Below, one piece after another: positions 1 to 12,614 of a stretch of 64,000 nucleotides of DNA; the stretch's first letter is position 1; each line of letters opens with the position of its first letter. Under the pieces are notes generated by a model. That model did not search any database and was not told the DNA's origin. It saw nothing but the letters and a program-made list of their open reading frames with translations. The translations under genes were made by a program, and so were the position numbers. This stretch comes from Coriaria nepalensis. Taxonomy: Eukaryota; Streptophyta; Magnoliopsida; Cucurbitales; Coriariaceae. Where the stretch lies: the NCBI GenBank assembly GCA_027186245.1, contig CP114484.1, positions 818,501 through 882,500 of the forward strand, written 5' to 3'.

Positions 1-372
1 GATGAAAATCAATCTCAAGATACCATGTCAAGCGCTGAGTTGTTGCTTGTGTAAATTAGGACAACTTGCAGCAAGCATGGGGTGGAGATTTCCGGGCAGA
101 ACTCATCAGAGTTGGGAATTTCTGGGGGGCTTAAACAGACCAAGAACTTATTGGGCAATAGGAATATGATGGACTTGTTTACTTACCAGAGGATGTGAGC
201 ATATTTCTTCTCACCTGAGCATTTTCCTTCTTTCACTGAATTCTTTCGGGGTATTAATCAACCTGAATTGCATTCAGATGATCGTCTTACAGAAGACGAA
301 GAAGATGGCAGGCCTCTATCCTTGGATGAATTTGGAATCAGTACAACACATGCAAGCTGCTTTACATGTTGA
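1..372 (+). pseudogene. Beta-amylase-like (BAM9/BMY3 type) pseudogene, 3' end
   Basis: Frame 1 reads as protein from the left edge to a TGA at 370-372 but is cut by an in-frame TAA at 52-54 and TGA at 196-198. The parts on either side share one frame and read like one protein: a KHGVEISGQNSS block, then NMMDLFTYQRM, then AYFFSPEHFPSFTEFF and an acidic tail. This matches the C-terminal part of plant beta-amylases, where a GEN/GQN motif is followed by an F-T-Y-x-R-M segment, and looks most like the non-catalytic BAM9 branch. The stops look like single changes: CAA to TAA, and GGA to TGA at the glycine after FTYQRM. The neighbour on the right is a tubby-like gene, as beside BMY3 in Arabidopsis (gene order from memory). 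The rest of the gene lies outside the window, so whether it is broken further is unknown. Family is an inference; decay is directly visible. Confidence 0.68.
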
Positions 373-1085
373 TACAAGTATTTATGTATAGATATAACAT
401 GTATATATTGAACATGTGAATCATCATTGTGTAGTCTCAAGGCAGAATACAGATACAGAGATAGGGGGGGTGGGTACATGCATATCTGAATTATTGACAC
501 ACCCTTTAGCTATCTAGTGACTTGCTTGCAGCTAATTGGACGAGTAATGAGACGATTTTCCCCAAGACAGCCAATTCCAAACAAGGGTTTGACCGGATAA
601 CTTGAATAAGTCTTCAAGGATAGAGATTTTGTGAATGAACAAGAATGTGAGGCTAACGACCACAAGAATACTTCTGAATCTTATGATAATTTCATAATAT
701 ATGAAATAGTTGAAACAGTCACAGGGAAATGTTCCTAATAAGAAAGAAAAGAAAAGAAATACACTATGTACACAAACTGAAGGAGGCATACAGTGCGTGG
801 AGATTTCATTTTTGCATCCTGAGCTGACAGATAGAAATCCCATAAATAAGCAACTCCTCACCATTCTGAACATCCAGCTCCATTCCCCATTTACAATTAC
901 TTTCACAGAAACATAAATTATTTCACCAGGATGGGTAGACAATCTTCGAAATATGTTGTTCCTGGCCAAAACGGTGAAGTTATAGTTAGTGGTACTTAAA
1001 TTTGAGTTATACAGATGTGTATAACTAGGCGAAGTTTATTGAAAAATCATTAACTATAATAAACTAACCTGCTCGAATTGCATCG

Positions 1086-3697
1086 TCATTCACAAGCAAT
1101 TTTGGTGTCAAAGCTGCTAAGGCAGATCGCAAAAGCCTGAAATGCTGAGATTGGATATCGGTAATCCATTGTAAACAGATCTTTCTTAACTTTTCCGAAT
1201 TGAAGAATGATCTTCTCGTGCTCTGGTCCAGCTGGACCATCTTCGGGAGAAGCCACTAATTGAAAGTTTTTCACTGAAGCAACGGTCACTCGTCCATGGA
1301 AATTCAAGCACCAACACTGGAGTTGTTCATGCCACCTTGGAGCCTTGTTTCTTAGTATTAATGCCCCATCTTTCTTACTGGCCAACGGCTCTGACAATAA
1401 ATTATATGTTCGATTTGATTTTGATTGAAAAAACGGCAGCAATGGAAAGGATTCTATGTTGCCTAGTGAAATTTCAGTCTGTGTGGGAGCTTTCCCTCCA
1501 GGTTCAATTGCAGAGACAGGAATGGAATCCATGATACAATGCATTCTCCTTGGCCCCCTGCTAATCATATGAATTCTTTTAAGTATTCTGTTTCTGTGTT
1601 AAAGAAGAAAGCCACGCCTATTTGATGACAAATAGTCAGAAGCTAAAAATCTAGGTCCATCGAACTAGGACAAAGGCAAGTCAGGAGATTGAATTACATC
1701 AATCCATGTCCGGAGGCAACTATAAACATATCAATTATCTACACGATTAAAAGAAAAGGAGAGGAAAAAATATATATATATATTGAAAGTAGCTGTATAA
1801 CCTCGAGACTTGCCTCGAACCCAACACATTTAATTCGTAAGAGATGTGGGCCGCTGGGTAGTTGCCTGCAGGGAACCTAGGTGAAACTTGCTTCAAGTTT
1901 ACTAGCCTAGAAGAGCGACTTTTTGGCATCTTTGCTCCCGCATGAGGTGGCTGCCCATCAATGACTGTGAACTTGGTTCCCAAAAAATTAGATCTTGCCA
2001 AAAAACAAAAAAAAGGAAAGAAGTAAATTAACAATGAATTCCATGACAGAATATCAGATAACTGATGGCATCATATGCCTCCAAGACCTAGCGCATACCT
2101 AAGTTTCCCAACATAAGTGCTGCTCCCCTTTGAGATATCATCAGCATGAAGAGAGATAATATACTCCGTGCAGGTGGGGCGTTTACACTTGCGTGCAGCA
2201 AGAAGAAACTTTCCATTCTCAGCTAGTGCTGTCATTATTAAGTATAAACCAAAGAAAAAAAGAACATATAAATATTCACACGCTACTATGTTTGTAACGA
2301 GGTTCGGGTACCTATTGAGCGACTACTAAATAATATAAATCTAGAAATATTTAAATTTACCAACTGCAAGTAACTTCCATTGTATTGCAAAGACTCACCA
2401 TTAGTCAGATTGAGGTAAAGACAATATGATTGAGTGGACCGATTCCGTTTTATGAAGCACTGAAGAAGAACATCCCTTGGGCCAGGCTGCCAAGCAAGTA
2501 ACCCCAGGTTTAACGAGACATTACAGTAATAAGAAAGTAAACCAGAATACATGCATTCAATGTAACCAAACAATTGTAGGTTGAATATTGCAGCAACTGA
2601 TCATAAATTTAAACTTAATGGAATATTAAGAAAGTAAACCATGATAAATACTGATGAACTTTACAATAGGTGGACCCGCAGAACAATAAAGAAGACGCCC
2701 AAAAAAGGAAAGAGAGAGAGAGACCAGCAGGTCCAGCACAGCTAATGACAGCACTTGGCCAGTGGAAATGAAGCCAATAGTGGCCCCCTAAAGGGCTACG
2801 CCATTGATGGATGTTCAAGCAATTTCCATGAGTTTAAAATGTATGAAATAGCATTCTTTGTGCAATGGTCCAAACAATTCCACAAAATCCCAGTCACGTA
2901 CAACTAAATCCCAGTCAAGTACACGTATACCAGCACTGCTCAGATTTTTCATTTCATGCGGGGAAAAAGGTAGTACGATAAAGAATTATGAAACAAAATT
3001 GCAGCTCAAGATTTTCAACATCGAGTACTTTAATTCAACAGTTGCCGTCTGGCTTTGAGCGTCATACAAAATTTAAAATCAAAATTCAGGAATCTGCTTT
3101 ACAGAAACAAGCGAGAAGAAAGAATAAGCGTGATTGATTAACAAGACATTTAGTTTCCTGAATATGTAATTCAGAATTACGGACACCAGATGAACTTGAA
3201 CATCAATTTAAAAGAACTTCCCTATAGAAGGAAATTATTGTTTTCTTTTCCACGTGAATCCAGGTTTCGGAGAAACTTTTCCGCTTGAAGAGCAATTAAG
3301 CTCATCTTAGCATATCAAAATACGAATTCAGCTCGATATATCAAAATGAAATAATAAAAATGAATTTTGAAAAAAAAAAAAAAAAGCGAAGATCTCGAAC
3401 CTGCTTGACGGAGATCGGAAACGTCAACAAGCTAGAAAGCTCAGGAGTTTTAACGATCTCCTTCGTAATATCTCTCCAGCTCCGGCAAACTCCGGCGCAT
3501 GCGACGACGGTCTTCCTCGGTGGCCAAGCAGTCTCGGAGGCCTCAAGTCTGACCAAAACCTCCCTAAGCAGCTCCTGAGGCATGTAAGCCCAGCAGCTCT
3601 GCTCCAAACCGTCTCTAACCTCGGGGGCGGCCCAGCCGTCCTGCACCACTCGCCTGGAGCGAGACCTCATGTCCTGGATTATACTCTTCAAAGACAT
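1086..3697 (-). CDS. Tubby-like F-box protein (TLP9/TLP11 type)
   Basis: Five coding exons: 3697-3401, 2486-2399, 2228-2099, 1993-1814, 1557-1086, giving 388 residues, normal for the family. The first exon holds an N-terminal [13 protein letters not shown] segment and the F-box (about residues 35-80, [17 protein letters not shown]), which would dock the protein to SKP1 in an SCF ubiquitin ligase. The rest is the tubby domain, with [16 protein letters not shown], the [15 protein letters not shown] block, [11 protein letters not shown] and the conserved end [15 protein letters not shown]. Tubby domains bind phosphoinositides and tether the protein to the plasma membrane until it is released. 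I chose the second in-frame ATG (3697) because family proteins begin at MSLK or MSFR; an ATG at 3721 would add eight residues. Intron 4 appears to use a GC donor (see findings). Collinear in Arabidopsis with TLP11 (At5g18680, from memory). Confidence 0.93.
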
Positions 3698-3721
3698 TTT
3701 CTGGTTTCCGATTGAATTCAC

Positions 3722-4079
3722 AAGCTTCTTCTTCGCATTTCAATGGAACTTCAAATAGTAAAAATGCATCATAATAAAATCCCTCTGCCCTGCAGTGGAG
3801 GCTCTTGTTCTAAATATATTATAAATAATAATAATTAATAATTAATCAAATAAATAAATAAATAAATAAATAAAAAGAGGAAAATTTTGGGGGAGTTTTA
3901 TAAGTAGTTCAGATAATGTTGTTAGGTATGTGTTACTTTTAACTGTATCACTTGAGAAGCCTGCTATGTCATGTTCTACGTAATATATATATTTTAAATA
4001 TTTACATATAAATTTTGATATTTTATATTTAGTTATAAAAATAATTAGAATTAAGAAATTAATTATATTATATTTTCTC

Positions 4080-4111
<32 letters not shown>

Positions 4112-7100
4112 TATTTTAATATTTTAATATACTAAATAACTTTATTTAAATAAACTAAAATTTATATTTAATAATAATTCAAAATTTATTAATTTTAAAT
4201 TACGAATTTATAAACTCTCAAAGATTTTAACTTAATAAATAAATAAAAACTAATATCTTTTATTATTATTTTTTATTTTTTTTATTTTTTTTTTGTGGGT
4301 CGAATATTCTATGTACTTATAGCCCATAGAGTTATAGATCCGTTAGCTTCATGACCATTTAGCATTTGTGTTTTGGAAATTTGATTATAAAATTTAACAC
4401 GTTTCATAGCTTCCATAGATCATAGAGGTCCAGCTCTTTATTTATTATAATCCTTATCCTAAGTTTGACTAAATAATTCGCATTTTAAATTTATGTAGCA
4501 TTTCATCATCCTCGTATATTTAAAAAATAAAAAAATAAAAAATAATAAGTAAGTCATATATATATATATATGTATATCCTAAATTGCATATAAAATTTTA
4601 TACCCGATTATTTAATTAAATAAAAATAAAAATAAAAATAATAAAATAATTTATAAATTAGCTTAGTAGCTAAGAAGTTTGGTGCTGTTTTGAGAAGCTG
4701 GGTCCCACGTCAATCATACATGACTAATAAGATACATATCCCTGTCGGGCCCTCCACCCACCATTACACGAGCTTATCATATTATGGTCAGTATATATCG
4801 CTTTTTCGTAATTTAATTTGGACATATATATATATATTAAACTTACTAAATTCTGGAAACTTTTTTAACTTTCAAAATTCCCAAAAAGGCACTAGTATCA
4901 TTTTGTTAGTATTAGACTTGAAAGGAATTTGGTGGTCTAAAAAACCGAGTTGGTGATATACAGAGACAGGAGTGTTTTTTTTTAGAGTCACATTCTACCT
5001 TCAAAAGAGTCAAAAAACCAAGTGGGAGATCATATTGAATTCCACGGAAAAGTGCATACTATGAAACTGGTCTCAACTTAAGGAGGAGCATGAAAAGCGA
5101 AGCAAAAGGCACCGCTATCATATTGGACCTTGTTCAATTTAAAACAAGCTGGAGGGGGGCGTAACCAGCTGCTGATCTGAACTGATTTATGAGTTAAAAA
5201 CTGCTTCAGTGGGGAACCCAACTGTAGATCGGTTCATGGGGGATTGAAATTAAGAAATTTTCAAACGAGTGAATTCAGGAGAGGATATGGTAATGGAGAA
5301 TTGGTCAATGGGCAATGGACAGATTCCATCGATTTGATTATAGAATTTAGCAACTTGAATGATGATGACTAACATGAACTATATAAGTTTAGTCACTTTT
5401 CCAATTTTCCACGATTTTATGATGTGATTAGGACAGAACCATGATTCATTAAACAGCACAAAAACAACTAACCACCAAAAAAAAAAACAGAGAGAAGGGG
5501 GGGAAAGAAAAAAAGTAAAAAAAAGTGCAGGGTTAGTCCATTATTATATACTATATAGTGCCAACATCACAACGACAAAGTCGCAAAGAAGAGATATTTT
5601 AGATAACAATTCAACAAGGGGGATCTCCCACATGAAGACAAGTAATGTTCCTTTCTTTAGCTGTTGAATTAGATCATAGTAATCGCCACCGAACTTCTTA
5701 ACCCAAGTGTTCGGAACAAGAGTTGGTTTCCTTAACCTAGCTGTTGATTAATCATCTTTTTTTTTATTTATTTATTAAATAATTAATTTATTTTATTTAA
5801 AATCATTAAATTTTAAATAAATATATCTACAATTTTTAATTAAAATAATAAAAAATTATTCTAATATTATATAAATAAGATAATTTATTTTATTTTAATC
5901 AAAATTCTTAAGTTTATTTAAGATATAATAATTAATTGATTAACGTAAGAAAAGATTAGGCCTCCAATCTCACACATAAACCACCAACCCTTAACGTAAT
6001 TTGGATTTAGATATGGCCAGCGGGCTGTTGAACCCAATGAATAGTACGGAGTAGGGAAATTGGGTTGGGCCAAGAGAGGTCTCAAGTATCCGAACACAAT
6101 ATTGAGCCTAATGCTATAACTCTCCGTACTATTTGAGGTGAGTCGTGGACCCGTTGGCAACATAATATATCTAGGACAATTGCATGTCGTGTTGGCCCAC
6201 CACCCAACACACCATAAAAATAAAGAGTACGTGGCAGGCAGGCACTGGCTTCATTTATCACTCGACAATGTCGTACTCTTTGGATCCGATTATGTCTCTG
6301 GATGTGTAACGCTGTAATATAACAGTGATTATTAACCCGTGCACTTAAAAATTAAGAAGATGTAAAGAATTTAAGATACTTGCCCGTTTATTACAAATCT
6401 TTCATTTATCAACCTGTTTGTCGGGATTAAGCAGAACAGTAATCATTGTCCTGCTTCCAATACTGATTGATTGAGGCGGGATTTGTTCCGTACATGATTT
6501 TTTTAAAAATTTTAATTAATTAATTAATTAATTATTTATTTAATTTAAATTATTTATATAAAAAAACATTCACGCCTTAGAAGGTGGGAAACAAAGTCAG
6601 TACGTAGGTGGCAAAGAACAAATCATGGTTCGTATCCGTAATCATGATCTTCTTTCTACCCTTGCCTTGCCTCTGATATTATACGCCTGCAAAGTGCAAA
6701 TTAATGCATGCATCATTGAATCGTATTACCTTTTGATGCCGTAGTGTAACATTGATTGGACGATATTTTAAAATATTTAATAAAATATATATTATTTAAT
6801 TATTATATTAATATATATTAATTAAACAATGTAATAAGTTAGATTTTAATTTTTAATTTTATATTAAACGTTGACTAATTACTATAGTTTATATAAGCGT
6901 GAAATTACAAGATTGCACCGAAAAAGGCATTCTAATATAATAATAAGCATAGTACTAGAAACAACGAAAAAGACAGAGGTCAAAACAGGAAATATCAAGA
7001 GTTATTCGGGGTCTTATAAAATTTCGTTGACGACAAACTCATACGGTTGGGGGGACCCTTTCTTCCCCCGTCAGCAACTTTCCCTCCCTTTTTGTCTCCA

Positions 7101-7564
7101 AATGAATAGAAAAGAAATCCACGAAATTCTGTTTATATTATCATGGCCCTTGATCTACGGACCCCACCATTCCTCACTTCAAATCTACGGCTAATATTGT
7201 TCCGAGTTCAAACTTTCTCCGCAATGGGAGCCGTATATATTTTCCCAGGTACCACCATTTTTCTGCATTTCTCATCTCATTCCCTTGCAATCTCCTTCCA
7301 ATTCCTGGGTTTTCGCTTCGATCCTAGTCGTCTTCCCCTTGAGTCTCTTATCGAGTCAAATCTGATTCAACGGTCGTTACTGAAACGTAAATTTTATTAC
7401 ACCTTCCATTTTTAGTTATATAGATTTTGGAGGTTCGAAGAATTTTTCCGTTTACTTGTTTGGTTGAAGAGAAGACTGAAGGAAAAAAATAAATAAAGAA
7501 ATCACCCCCCCTCTCTTTTGTAGTGAACAGTCGCGCATTTGTGTATTCATTGTTCGATGTTTGA
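3722..7564. other. Intergenic, AT-rich; promoters of TLP and NHX
   Basis: No credible coding exon on either strand. It holds the upstream regions of two divergent genes. There are TA microsatellites at about 4081-4100 and 4559-4571 and several AT-only stretches (for example 3820-4280 and 5757-5935). I saw no terminal inverted repeats or transposon protein remnants by eye, though a small decayed element could be missed. Confidence 0.6.
6228..6235 (+). promoter_or_regulatory. Possible ABRE/G-box-like element upstream of NHX
   Basis: TACGTGGC contains the ABA-response core ACGTGGC, bound by bZIP factors. It lies about 1.4 kb upstream of the NHX start codon. NHX genes are often induced by salt and ABA, so the site is plausible, but an 8-base match over several kilobases is expected by chance. 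Confidence 0.25.
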
Positions 7565-7624
7565 ATGGGATACTGGAAGCGTGAGAAATGGAAGTATACG
7601 AGGTCTAGATTTCAAGCTCTGTAG
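7565..7624 (+). promoter_or_regulatory. Upstream ORF (19 codons) in the NHX leader
   Basis: ATG at 7565 opens a 19-codon frame, MGYWKREKWKYTRSRFQAL, ending with TAG at 7622-7624, which is 52 bases before the NHX ATG at 7677. If the 5' leader starts upstream of this point, scanning ribosomes would meet it first and it could lower NHX translation. No transcript start can be read from sequence alone. Confidence 0.4.
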
Positions 7625-7676
7625 CAATAAAACGAACTAGAAATTCGAGATTTGCTTAAGAATTTTCTCTCTGATA

Positions 7677-10637
7677 ATGGAAGCGAGCTCTCCTGCGGGG
7701 ATGATGAGTTTGGCGACGGCATTGAGCTCAGATCACGCCTCGGTGGTTTCTATGAATCTATTCGTAGCGCTGGTTTGCGCTTGCATCGTTATCGGCCACT
7801 TGTTGGAAGAGAATCGATGGATGAACGAGTCCATTACTGCACTGTCGATTGTAAGTTGTTTGCTTTACCTATTTTCTCTGATTTCACTCTCAGGTGTAAT
7901 GATTATTAATCTGAATTTGAATCTGTTGAAAAAAAAAAATTATGACGGAAATGGCAGGGATTGTGCACAGGAGTGATTATATTGTTTACTACAGGAGGAA
8001 AAAGCTCAAGGTTATTGGTGTTTAGTGAAGATCTTTTCTTCATTTATCTTCTTCCCCCTATTATTTTCAATGCCGGGTAAGCTTTCTTCATTGATCTAGT
8101 TGATCTTCACTCATCAGAATGAATGAGTAAATGCACATGTGAACTGTTTAATAAAAACGAGGTGATTGACCTGTCGAAATCAGGAGCTCATAGTTGAATG
8201 ATGCTTATTCAAGTCTCTCTAAGCTCATTTATTATTTTTTTCTGTTTCCTTAATCTGACCAGATTCCAGGTGAAGAAGAAGCAATTTTTCCATAACTTTA
8301 TGACTATTATGTTGTTTGGTGCATTTGGCACCCTCATATCTTTCGGAATTATATCATTAGGTAAAAAAAATCAACAACATCCCTGTTTGTAACTTATGCT
8401 TGTGCAGAAAACCCCTTATGATTGTACTAAGTGATGCTGTTTTCTCTGCTTGCGCAGGCGCTAAACACTTCTTCCAGAAAATGAATATCGGTTATCTCGA
8501 GTTTGGAGATTACCTAGGTACCCTTAGCGCCGCTTTCCTTATACACGTTCTCTAACTCGATTTTATCTATTACTTAATACTTTTCACTTATATCCCTTTC
8601 TCTTGGTTGTAGCAATTGGCGCAATATTTTCTGCTACAGATTCTGTTTGCACCCTACAGGTAGATGAATTTTGTCAAACTGGATCCTAGTTTCAACCTCA
8701 GAAGAAAACAAAAAGGTTTTAATATTCCTATCATGTTGATACAGGTGCTTAATCAAGAAGAGACACCCTTGCTATACAGCCTTGTTTTTGGGGAAGGAGT
8801 AGTTAACGATGCAACATCCGTGGTTCTATTCCATGCTATCCAGAAATTTGACTTATCTCACATTGATTCAAGCATTGCTTTGCAATTTGTTAATAACTTA
8901 TTGTATCTCTTTATTGCAAGTACGGCTCTTGGAGTGGGAGTAAGTTTCTCTCTATCTATCACTCTCTGCCTCCATGATTTTCATAAGTGACAAGCAATCT
9001 TATTATTGACATTACTTATTCGTTTTGTAGGCTGGTTTATTTAGTGCATTTGTGATTAAGAAGCTGGGCAGAAGGTGTGTAATTGACTTTTGAACTGATC
9101 ATCAAGAAGGAAAATTTATCCTTTCTTCTTATTTTATGTTCTGATGATTTATTGTTTTATTGAAACCAGACATTGTACGGATCGTGAGGTTGCTCTGATG
9201 ATACTCATGGCATACCTTTCCTATATGCTTGCTGAGGTAAAGTGGCAGAAATTGTATGGAAGCTCTGTTATGGTTCACATTCCCTTGATATTAGCATCTG
9301 ATCTTTATCTTGCAGCTCTTTCAATTTAGTGCAATTCTCACTGTCTTCTTTTGTGGGATTGTTATGTCTCATTATACATGGCATAATGTGACAGAGAGTT
9401 CAAGAGTGACAACTAAGTAAGTGCATTTTGTATATACCATGGTGCGTGTATTTTCTATCTTGTACATGAGATGCTTGTTCATTTGACATATCTCTAATAT
9501 TTCCATTTTGACTCTTCAATCATTGCAGGCATGCTTTTGCTACTCTCTCCTTTGTGTCTGAGATATTCATTTTCCTTTATGTTGGAATGGATGCCTTGGA
9601 CATTGAGAAATGGAGAGTTGTGAGCCATAGGTAATGATATTCAGACACTAAAGATTGGCTTCTATGAAACATCTTAATCCATTGGATTTGGTTCCAAATT
9701 TCCCATATCATATTTCTACCTTTTTATTTGGTTTCTTTCAATTTTCTTGTTTTCTCTCAGTCCTGGGAAATCAATTGGCGTGAGTTCAGTTCTGATCGGA
9801 CTTCTTCTCGTTGGAAGAGCAGCATTTGTTTTCCCTCTATCATTCTTGTCCAACTTGACCAAAAAATCTCCTCATGACAAACTCACTTTTAAGCAACAAG
9901 TACGTGTCTCCCTTTTCCGCACTGTTATCCTGGATACTGCCTATCGGTCAAACTCTTTACTCCATGAATCTTTCCATTACAGGTCACAATTTGGTGGGCC
10001 GGTCTTATGCGTGGGGCCGTATCTATGGCACTTGCATATAATCAGGTAAAAGACTTCAAACATCTTCTTCATAAACCACTAATTGATGAGCTTTAATCGT
10101 AATTTTCTGCCTAATTTGTATGTACAGTTTACCCGGTTAGGCCATACACAACTTCGTGGAAATGCAATGTTGATTACAAGTACAATCACAGTAGTTCTTT
10201 TCAGCACAGTAGTGAGTCATTTTCTCTCTTCTACTTCCTGAAGAAATACATAATCATAATCATAGTATATATTTATCATTTATTGCATCATTTTAAATTA
10301 GGTGTTTGGGCTGATGACAAAACATCTAGTGAGGATCTTACTTCCTCCATCGAAATTCATAGTCGGAATGTTTTCCTCCGAACCATCTTCTCCCAAGTCC
10401 TTTACTATGCCACTTCTCATTGACTGCCAAAATTCAGAGGCTGGGGAGCATGCCAATGAAAATGGTCCACACCCCACTGGATTACTATGGATGCTTCTGA
10501 GCATCCGGGTTCACTCCATCCACCACTATTGGCGTAGATTCGATAATACTTTCATGCGACCGGTTTTTGGCGGTAGAGGTTTCGTTCCTTTCATTCCCGG
10601 ATCACCCACAGAAGAAGGTCCTCCAGATTGGCAGTGA
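7677..10637 (+). CDS. NHX: Vacuolar Na+,K+/H+ antiporter, NHX1/NHX2 type
   Basis: Fourteen coding exons: 7677-7850, 7958-8076, 8263-8360, 8458-8517, 8613-8659, 8745-8939, 9031-9074, 9170-9236, 9316-9416, 9529-9630, 9761-9899, 9983-10045, 10128-10211, 10302-10637. They join in frame to 542 residues, close to the usual 530-550. The product exchanges luminal protons for cytosolic Na+ or K+ at the tonoplast and so sets vacuolar pH, K+ storage and salt tolerance. Visible hallmarks are DHASVVSMNLFVALVCACIV at the N terminus, the amiloride-binding segment LFFIYLLPPI (residues 84-93), ATDSVCTLQVLNQEETPLLY, FGEGVVNDATSVV with the Asn-Asp pair of electroneutral exchangers, and FMRPVFGGRGFVPF near the C terminus, the tail region that binds calmodulin-like proteins in family members. 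About ten to twelve membrane segments are expected. All introns are GT..AG and I saw no lesion. Confidence 0.96.
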
Positions 10638-11500
10638 GAAAGGAATTTGATATAAACTGGTATGATAATACTAAAAAGGAAGCATTACTGATTTACAACA
10701 ATTTACATAGACGTTTGACAGAAAGAAAATTTGCTTTGATTTTGTGCGATTTGTTCACATATATATATATGAGAGAGGTTTTCCAAATGTCTTAGAACAG
10801 AGATTTTGGTTTCGGGTTTTTGATTTGTTTGTTGAGTGATCTACTTGTGTTCTTTCTTCTCTTTTGGGGGTGTTCATATTGGTTGGCGACGAAAATGGTG
10901 TGATCCTGATGAGTGTAGTTTTTGACTTATTCTTCCAGATTGGTTTTGTCTGTAAAAAAAAAAAAAAAACTGTTAATCATTTGATTGTATCCTGATTTAT
11001 CGATACCGGTTTTGATTTCAGACTTTTGCGATAAGATTTTGTTTTTGCTTTTTAGGACTAAGAGATGATCGATCCTAAAGACAAGTTATTAATGTATACG
11101 CTTCACTGTTTCATTTGAAGTTTTGGCCATCCATACAAGATATTTCATTAAGTCATATTTATAAGATTTATCGAAAATTCTAGGAAATATGGAATGGGAA
11201 TCGACGGAGAATGGGTATATTACGTGGAAGAATTTATAACAATTAGGCACAGCCAATTGTACACCTATTTATTACAGCTAACCTAACAACTACTTTCTTC
11301 AAAGAATGAAATGGGTTACCCATTTAGTACTCTGGAATGTCGACATGTCGGTTAGATTAAAACGTTGGATGCTGTAGTGTCGGAACTGCAACATTTTGAA
11401 GGAAACAAGGAGAAATTGTAAGCAACGAAGCGAAGAGGTTGCATGTACAAGTGTATGATAGAAACAAAGCGGCCTACGCAAACAAAACAAAGAGAGCAGG
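10638..11500. other. NHX 3' region and ACP promoter
   Basis: Contains the NHX 3' UTR (T-rich, with an A17 run at about 10952-10968) and the upstream region of the acyl carrier protein gene. No coding sequence recognised. Confidence 0.6.
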
Positions 11501-11511
11501 AGAGGTGGGGC

Positions 11512-11519
11512 TATAAAAA
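11512..11519 (+). promoter_or_regulatory. TATA box of the ACP gene
   Basis: TATAAAAA in a GC-richer context (GGGGCTATAAAAAGGGTG) lies about 120 bases before the ACP start codon. With the usual 25-35 base spacing, transcription would begin near 11545 and give a pyrimidine-rich leader of about 90 bases, typical of highly expressed plant genes. Confidence 0.6.
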
Positions 11520-11635
11520 GGGTGCTCTTATTTCTTGTTTGAGCACTCACATTCTTCGTGCTCTCCGTCTCCTCTTTCTCTCCTACTTCTCTTTTTTAAA
11601 ATCTCTTCATAAATCTCAGATCTCTCTCAAGCGAA

Positions 11636-12614
11636 ATGGCTTCTGCAACAGGAACTTCCATTTCAATGGCCTCGTTCGTCAGCTCGCCCAAGGTAAATCG
11701 ATGTCCACTCTCAATTTTCTTCAACAGATCATTTAGATTCGGTTTTTCTTTTTGGCTGTTGATTCTTTCGTATTCTAGCTGTGATTTTCGTCCGCGATCT
11801 TCTTCATTCGTTCTGATCTGTCATTGTGGATTTGAAAAAAGAAAGTTAGGATGAAAATCTGCGAGGAACTTCGTTTCGTTTGTACTTTTTCTTTTCTTGA
11901 AATTGAAATTATTGCGAGGAGAATTTCAATGATTTTAAACAAAATTTCTGATGAAAATTGAATCTCATTCATATTAGTTTTACTATCTTACTTCTTACTT
12001 CTTACTATTTATCCGAACAGGCGCATTTCAGCAAGATTTCTAGTCTGAAATCAGTCTCTCTTCCCTTAACTGCGAGAAGTTTTCCTTTGCTTAAGGCTCG
12101 GCGTGGAAACTTACAGATTTGCTGTGCAGTAAGTACACAGTTTCCTCTCTCTTCAAGCCTCTTACAGCTTTTTTCATTCACAGCAATTACAAGCCATAAT
12201 TTTTTTCTTTTTTTCTTGAACAGGCTAAACCAGAGACAGTGAACAAGGTGTGTGAAATAGTAAAAAAGCAGCTTGCTCTACCTGACGATTCTACCGTCAC
12301 CGGAGAGTCTAAGTTTGCTGCTCTTGGTGCCGATTCTCTTGACACGGTAAAAAACCAATATCTCATCTACTAGACTACCACTACTGCTACTAATATTATT
12401 TGTATGCTGTTCAATATTCGGGAAGAATAACATTGTATCTATTCAGATTCTTGATCCCAGTTATATGATCTTGTTTTTGATATAGGTTGAGATTGTGATG
12501 GGGCTAGAGGAGGAATTCGAGATCAGTGTAGAAGAAGAAAGTGCTCAGAGCATTGCTACAGTCCAGGACGCTGCTGATCTGATCGAGAAGCTTATCGAGA
12601 ACAAGGGTGCTTAA
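11636..12614 (+). CDS. ACP: Acyl carrier protein, chloroplast type
   Basis: Four exons, 11636-11692, 12021-12128, 12224-12346 and 12486-12614, give 138 residues. The first 50 or so residues are rich in Ser, Thr, Ala and basic residues with almost no acids, as in a plastid transit peptide, ending near the CCA segment. The mature part is the acidic four-helix [20 protein letters not shown], then [20 protein letters not shown]. Ser93 in the DSL motif is the residue that carries 4'-phosphopantetheine, on which type II fatty acid synthase builds acyl chains in the plastid stroma. The exon pattern (transit peptide split over two exons, DSL motif at the end of exon 3) fits plant ACP genes. Start chosen at the first ATG after the leader, in GCGAAATGGC context. 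No oddities. Confidence 0.95.

Noticed and set aside
532..969. 145-codon minus-strand frame 3' of the TLP gene
   Set aside because: No recognisable domain, biased hydrophobic composition, and the position fits the 3' UTR.
1747..2034. Long minus-strand frames running past exon borders in the TLP gene as separate proteins
   Set aside because: They are exon 4 read into its flanking introns.
4081..4100. TA run as a hairpin or regulatory element
   Set aside because: Simple microsatellite, common in plant intergenic DNA.
6871..7415. Two overlapping plus-strand frames before NHX
   Set aside because: No conserved features; they lie in the promoter/leader region.
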